Part shown: positions 9,201-15,200 of the stretch, piece by piece
Numbering within the stretch: the first letter of the stretch is position 1
Layout of the letters: every line of letters starts with the position of its first letter
Assembly: GCA_002284615.2 (NCBI GenBank)
Contig: MU069659.1
Span: 280,016 to 295,803 of the forward strand
Reading direction: 5' to 3'
Source of the DNA: Dunaliella salina
Taxonomy: Eukaryota > Chlorophyta > Chlorophyceae > Chlamydomonadales > Dunaliellaceae
Length of the DNA stretch: 15,788 nt
Position numbers and translations under genes: made by a program
The notes under the pieces: model-generated
Told to the model about the DNA's origin: nothing
Database searches by the model: none
Seen by the model: the letters and a program-made list of their open reading frames with translations, nothing else

Positions 9201-12200
9201 AGGATGTTAGTCAAAACTTTGCGCAGGATGCTAGGCCAAAACATTGACCAGGACATTAGTGTACAGCATTGATCAGGACATTGCCATTGTTCATGCATGT
9301 CTCAGGGATGTATGCCTCAAGAGTGCCAACAGCATTGAAATTTTTGTTGAAATTTTTGTTTTGAGGCGTGGTGCCCTGGCAGCTCAGCCCAGCTAAGATT
9401 GTATTGATGCAAGTTGTGGTGGGTCATTCGAGGAAATTCGCTTGGACATTGAAGGGTTTGAAAAAGGCTTGAATAGGCATACAAACCAAAGGGCTTGAAC
9501 AGAGGCATGAGAATCAAAGAGCTTGAACAGGCATGGAAGACAGGGCTGCCATCTCTCTGAGGGGCATTTTCGATCGAGCTGACAGAAATGTTACTGTCCT
9601 GCTGTGAGTCCAGGTAAAGAGTGTTAGCACTGCAACAATTAAATGCTGCAATTGCATGCGCAAGGTCAAAGCAGGGGATCCTCTTGCATCATCTACACTG
9701 GCAGCATCAGCATCACCAGCACCACCGGCATCACCAACATAATCAGCTCACTGCTCATCAGCAAAAGCAGCATAACTGGCTCACAAGTTCACCAGCGTAA
9801 CCATCCTTACCAGCACCTCCAGCTCTCATTTGTCTCCTCTCCTTGGGCGCAGGCGCAGACAGAACACACTGCCTGGGCACCAATACACCATTTTAAGGTT
9901 ACCAAATTACAAGGAAAAGAAAATCTCCAGTCAAAGCGACTGACTGCTAGCCTGTTCATAAACAAGGAGAAGTTTGTGAAGAGAGGGATGAGCTCACATC
10001 GTTTCACACCCCTCTGCCCACACTCGTGTGTAACCTGTAGGAGGGCCTGGCCATCCTGAGGCGCCGCTTGTTCTGGGCAGTTGCTGACTACAAAGGTGTG
10101 TGTGTTTGCAGCTGATGCATCTGCAGCCCTTTCTTCAGTGTCTGCGCATTGTGTTGGCTGATGTTGCTGCATTGCGCCACTTATCATCCATTGCCGGTGG
10201 AACATTTAAAGATCCCAAGTGGCTCATTTTCAGGGCTGGCCAGATCCATAGTTGCACAATAGACGTAGAAAATAAGTGTTAGAAAGTAGGGAATATTGCA
10301 GACCCTACCCCCCCGTGCAGAGTGTATGAAAACTTCGAAGCATAGAATACGGAACATGGTATAACTACGGAATTCATTCAAACTTGGGATTCTGACATAC
10401 GGAACTGGCCAACCCTACTCATTTTATCTGGCAGTCCGAGCTACTAAGAAGAGTACCCTCTGGGATCTGGACACCACTGATTGTGTCTGATGATGACGCG
10501 CAAACTGAGCTTGCACTGTGCCTTTCCTGGACACAGTGTTTCCCTGGTAGCTAGCAAAAGTAGCTTGAACCACACCTAAGCTGGACAATTTATTGGCAAC
10601 AACTCCTTACGTCCTGGGCGACACTTCCGGGGTCAGCACCCAGAAAGGAGCCCAGAACTTTCCTGTGCTTCCGCATGGCAATCACAATTGCAGGCGATCA
10701 TGCCATGTAATGTGAAAGCCATCTTGGATGTGTTGCAGGCTTACATGTCATGCATGAGGAAACCATTCTGAATGTGTTGCAGGCTTGTTTGCCATGTATA
10801 AGAAAGCTATCTTGGATGCAGGCTCGCATGCAATGTGTGAGAAAGCCACCTTGTGTGCACCGCAGGCTTTTGTGCCATGTATGAGAAACCCATCTTGGAT
10901 ACGTTGCAGGCTTCCGTGCGATGTATGAGAAAGCCATCTTGGATGCGTTTGAGCTGGAGGCCATCGCCAAGGCGCGGAGCTTGCGGGAGTACACGAGCAC
11001 GCAGCCAACTGAGGTGAGGTCGCGCATCATGTCCGCGTCAGTGCAGTTCAGAGCATTTTTGAGGATCGCAAGTAGCCCACAGGGCTGTCAAGCGTATGTG
11101 CTTGTTGCCTACAAAGGAACCTTAAACAGTTGCGGTTTTAGGACCGCGCCTCGCCCCAGGTGCAAAGTGAGTGCACAAGCACCCAGCCAACGGAGGTGAG
11201 GTTGCCGCGCGATAAGCAAGAGCCGTGTGAATGAACAAGTAAAAAACCTTCACTGAAGAGCTTGGGCGACATGATAAGCAGGAGGTGTGTGCATGAATAA
11301 CAAAGTAAACCCTTGTTTGGGAGCTCGTGCAAGGCAAGCACCTTCCAGAATCAAGGAGGAATGTCAAGTCCTTGGCGCATGTCCATGCAGCCAATTGTGA
11401 TGAACAGGGGGGAAAAGTCACCTTGTCATTTCAACTGGATGTTTGTGTACAAGTCCATCAAATGTTGTTGCATTCCTCGGGCGTGTCATGCGCTATTGAT
11501 TGCTAATGTGCTTGAATGGCTGCAGGCGATTGGAGTGAGCATTGCTAGGCGGAAGTGGCCATGGGACCGCTACCTGTGGATCTACAAGTGCACAGCCCGC
11601 TCATACGTGAACAAGGTGTTTGCGGTAAGGATGTCCTGCGCTTCTCAGGGCAAAGCCCCCTGGGGCAAAGTATCCCGACCATTGATGCAGTCAGTCTCAA
11701 AAGCTTTCTTTCATGGTTGTGATGCTGCAATGCACATGCTTTTGCAGGTTTCAATTTGCGAGCTTCCCTGTGCACAGGCTGAGTAAATGTAAGAATAAAA
11801 TAAGTTCTACATGGATACGGACTGGCTGCAGCTCCATTTCCAGGAAAAGAACTTGTTTAGGTGTGTAGGTTGGCAAGTTCCTATCATGTTAGTAGCAACC
11901 TGGCTCAAGGTTAAACACCCACAAGACGCATGGTAGTGCTTGGTTGTATGGTGGAAAAATCTTGGAAGAGCCATTCTGAAGGTGGAAATGAATTTCCTTT
12001 CATGGAGCTACAAAAGTTGTGTCTGGGATCAAACTCCCATGCTCTGCACTTGTTTGCCCCCCAGGGAGTTGCACCATGCAAGTTCTTTTGACGTACATGC
12101 ACAGGCTGAAAAACCAAGCCTGCCGCCCCAGCAGCAGGCCCTCTTGAAGGATTGCCTCGGTTGTTGGTTTGTTCCTGTTCAGAAAACGATCTTCTTGCTG

Positions 12201-15200
12201 CATACACCCTAGGCATACTAGTAGAGGTACAACCCGCTTGATCCATTGAGCGCCCCACCAATCATAGAGCATCTAGGTCTCGCAGGTCAATTTTGTGATG
12301 ACGAGCTTGTGCATCGTTTGGGGCGAGGCCACCATCCTTTTGCCCTCCCCTGACCTGTCACTTTCACCCTCCCATCATCCAAAGCTTAAACCGGCCAGGT
12401 TAATTATTCATACACATTAAAATGCTCCAATCCCTGGACTTGCAGGTCATTTTTGTGATGACGGGCTTGTGCATTGTTTGAGGCAAATTCACCATCCCCG
12501 TGCCCTTCCCAACCTGTCGCCTTTCTATTTCATGATCCAAAAGTTGGATTGGCCAGACTTGTTCATCATACACATTGTAATGCTCTAACACCTGGACTCG
12601 CAGGTCATTTTTGTGATGACGAGCTTGTGCATTGTTTGGGGCGAGGCCACCATCCCTGTGCCCTCCCCCGACCTGTCGCCTTTCTCCCACATGATCCGAG
12701 ACTTAGACCGGCCAGACCAAATCTCCATACAGATTGTAACGCTCTTGCCTTTGGTGAGAACGACAATGGGGTAGCCCCTCATGTACATGTGGTTGTGAAG
12801 ATCGTAAAGGGGGAATGAAAAATGCCTCTGCGTTTACAGTGGTGTGCTGCTTTCTGAAGGTGATATCATCCTTTATGCTTTTTCAGTGCTTTCCTTTCTC
12901 ATCTTGGTTATCCTGGATCATGACGCACACAATGAGGCAGCGTGAGTTGCTTGAGGCACTGCATTTTGCACATATTGAAAAGTCCAGAGACGCAGCGTGA
13001 GGCTAGCTTCTCATGCTCTTGCTGCAATAATGCCACATGGGGTAAGACTTGAGCACTTTTGGCTTTTGGGGTCAAGTGGGTTGCAAGCTTGAGATCATGT
13101 TCTTGCTGACAACAATGCCACGGATGGCGAGACTTGAATACCCCAGACATTTTGGGTCAGATAAGCTGCAAGCATGCTAGCTATGGTATCGTTGAGTCAA
13201 AGTAGTCTAGTTGTGTCGAGAGCAAAAGCATGCAAGCACTGCCAAAGACCTGTAGACCTGGACCACGCTCTCATTTTTCATGCGCCCCTCTGAATTGTAC
13301 CGCAGGTGTACATCTGCTCCTGTATGTACTACACCCTGTTCCGCATCAACGCCTTCAACTACAACAAGCTCGTGCCCCATGCAACTGTGGGACCTGCTCT
13401 CATGCAGGTGGGTCAGAAACACATGCAAGCTAAGCTTGTGCAGGCAGGCCGGGTATCCTGTTCCCGACTTTTTCCAGAGCGTCAGGGACATTAAAAAAAA
13501 AATCTGAAAATATGAATTGCTGCATTTATATTCTGAGAAGTCCCAAGGGGAATATAATGCTCAGATCGGCGTGATGGTTCCCTGCAGAATCCATTCAGCG
13601 TGCTGAGAATTTCGAAGTCTTGACGGGGTCCCCTTGAACACCCATTTTTAAAGAAATCCCAGCCTGTGCTCATCCAAGCACTTGCTTGGCGCATCCACTC
13701 CTTGCATGCAACCATGTTAGCGTGCAAGCACCTGTAGCGTTGGATTGAAACACAATGCTCTTTCGCCACTTTGCGTGTTGCATTGTCTGGACAGTGCCCT
13801 CTGCCTCTTGCATGACGGCCAAAGGTCTTGCCTTTTTACTTCCCTGGACGAAAAGAAGAGAAAGGAAAGAAAAGGGAAAGGTTACGTAGCTGGAGCTGCC
13901 TACTTCCCTGAAGCATTTCCGGGCACCGTGTCGTGCAATGTTTGTACACCTGGCATGGTAATTACCAATGCTCTGGACCTTCGACATGCTTGCAGAATGG
14001 CATGCTGATGTGCCGATTTGCCGCACCCACATGCTGGAACTTCTACCACATCATCCGCATGACCAAGGACGTCTGCAACGGATGTGAGTGCTTCCAGCAG
14101 CCTGCTTGCTGCATGTCACGGATGTGGTGCCTTGTGTGTAAAAAAGTACCAAGTCTACGCTGGACAAGGGCCAGCATGCATTTTAGGAAGGACTCAACAA
14201 TTAGCACTGAGTTTCACCGGAGCCATGTGGGAGAAAAATTCACACATGCACACCGTACGTGAACTCTTGCCAGGAGCACACAGCCATTGGCAAATCGACG
14301 TCAGAGCTTCCTGTATCTATACCCTTTTTGAGGCTTGAAGGGTCTACAGCAAGTTTTTGAGGACCATGCCACTGCTTGTCAGAAACCTTCTGTGCTGCAG
14401 CCCGGCAAGCTTCTTTTATCCATTGCAGTGCAAGGTCGTTGGTTCTGCACAGCCAGGGCGCCTGCTCCCTGCTGTTTTGTGCTGGACAGATGCTGCATCC
14501 CTCAGGCTACCCCTGTTAGAATAATAGGTGTTGGTGTTAGAATATGCACCTGGGCGGTCGTTTTGATGTGCTCCGCTTGCGTTGCTGTTTGCCAGTCCCT
14601 GCGTGTTGCATCTCTTGCCGGTACGTGGCTTTTACAGCTGGTCAATTTCTGTGGCTGTTGCAGCTGGTCAGTCTTTGTAGCTGTTGCAGCTTTTCAGTTT
14701 TTATGCTCGTTGCAGCTGATCAGCTCATGAGTTTTGAGAGCTCCATTTGGCATCTGAAGACATCCAACAGGATAGCACACCTCAATGCAGAGGCCCACCA
14801 AGTGCGTGCATTCCCTAAAAAGTTTGAAACACTAGGATCATGACTTCTGACGCTGTTCTTTTGCAAGCACCAGGAAAAGGGCATGTCGGCTGTGTTGTAA
14901 CACTGGCAGCCACGCATTGCAGCGCACCAGAGCTGATGTACAGGCTACCCAGCAGCTCCAGCGCGTCTTAACTTGCCTCGTGCAGACAGCCATGCATTGC
15001 AGCACATCAGAGCCCTTGTGTTTCCATTGCGATGGCTCCATCCATAGCTCTCTTGGGTGTTGCCTACAAACGCAGCGCTTAGATAACTCTTCTCACACCA
15101 CCTTTTCTCACTTCACCAGTAGAGCCCCAGTACTTGGTCAGCGCCGGCTATGTAAGTGCTGGACCAACCACATCATGCCTGGCTCTCTCCGTTGATGTGC

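Noticed and set aside
10690..10905. Regular repeats as a CRISPR array
   Set aside because: Units are directly tandem with no unique spacers, and they match the start of exon 8 in a spliced eukaryotic gene.
12005..12080. tRNA-like or SINE-like B box on the minus strand (GAGTTTGATCC)
   Set aside because: Only a T-arm-like motif is present. I could not place an acceptor stem, anticodon arm or a good A box, and no poly-A or flanking duplication is seen.
15129..15162. Possible extra exon between exons 12 and 13 (LEPQYLVSAGY, with a GTAAGT-like donor)
   Set aside because: It enters in phase with exon 12 but leaves in phase 0, whereas exon 13 needs phase 1. Exons 12 and 13 join well without it.
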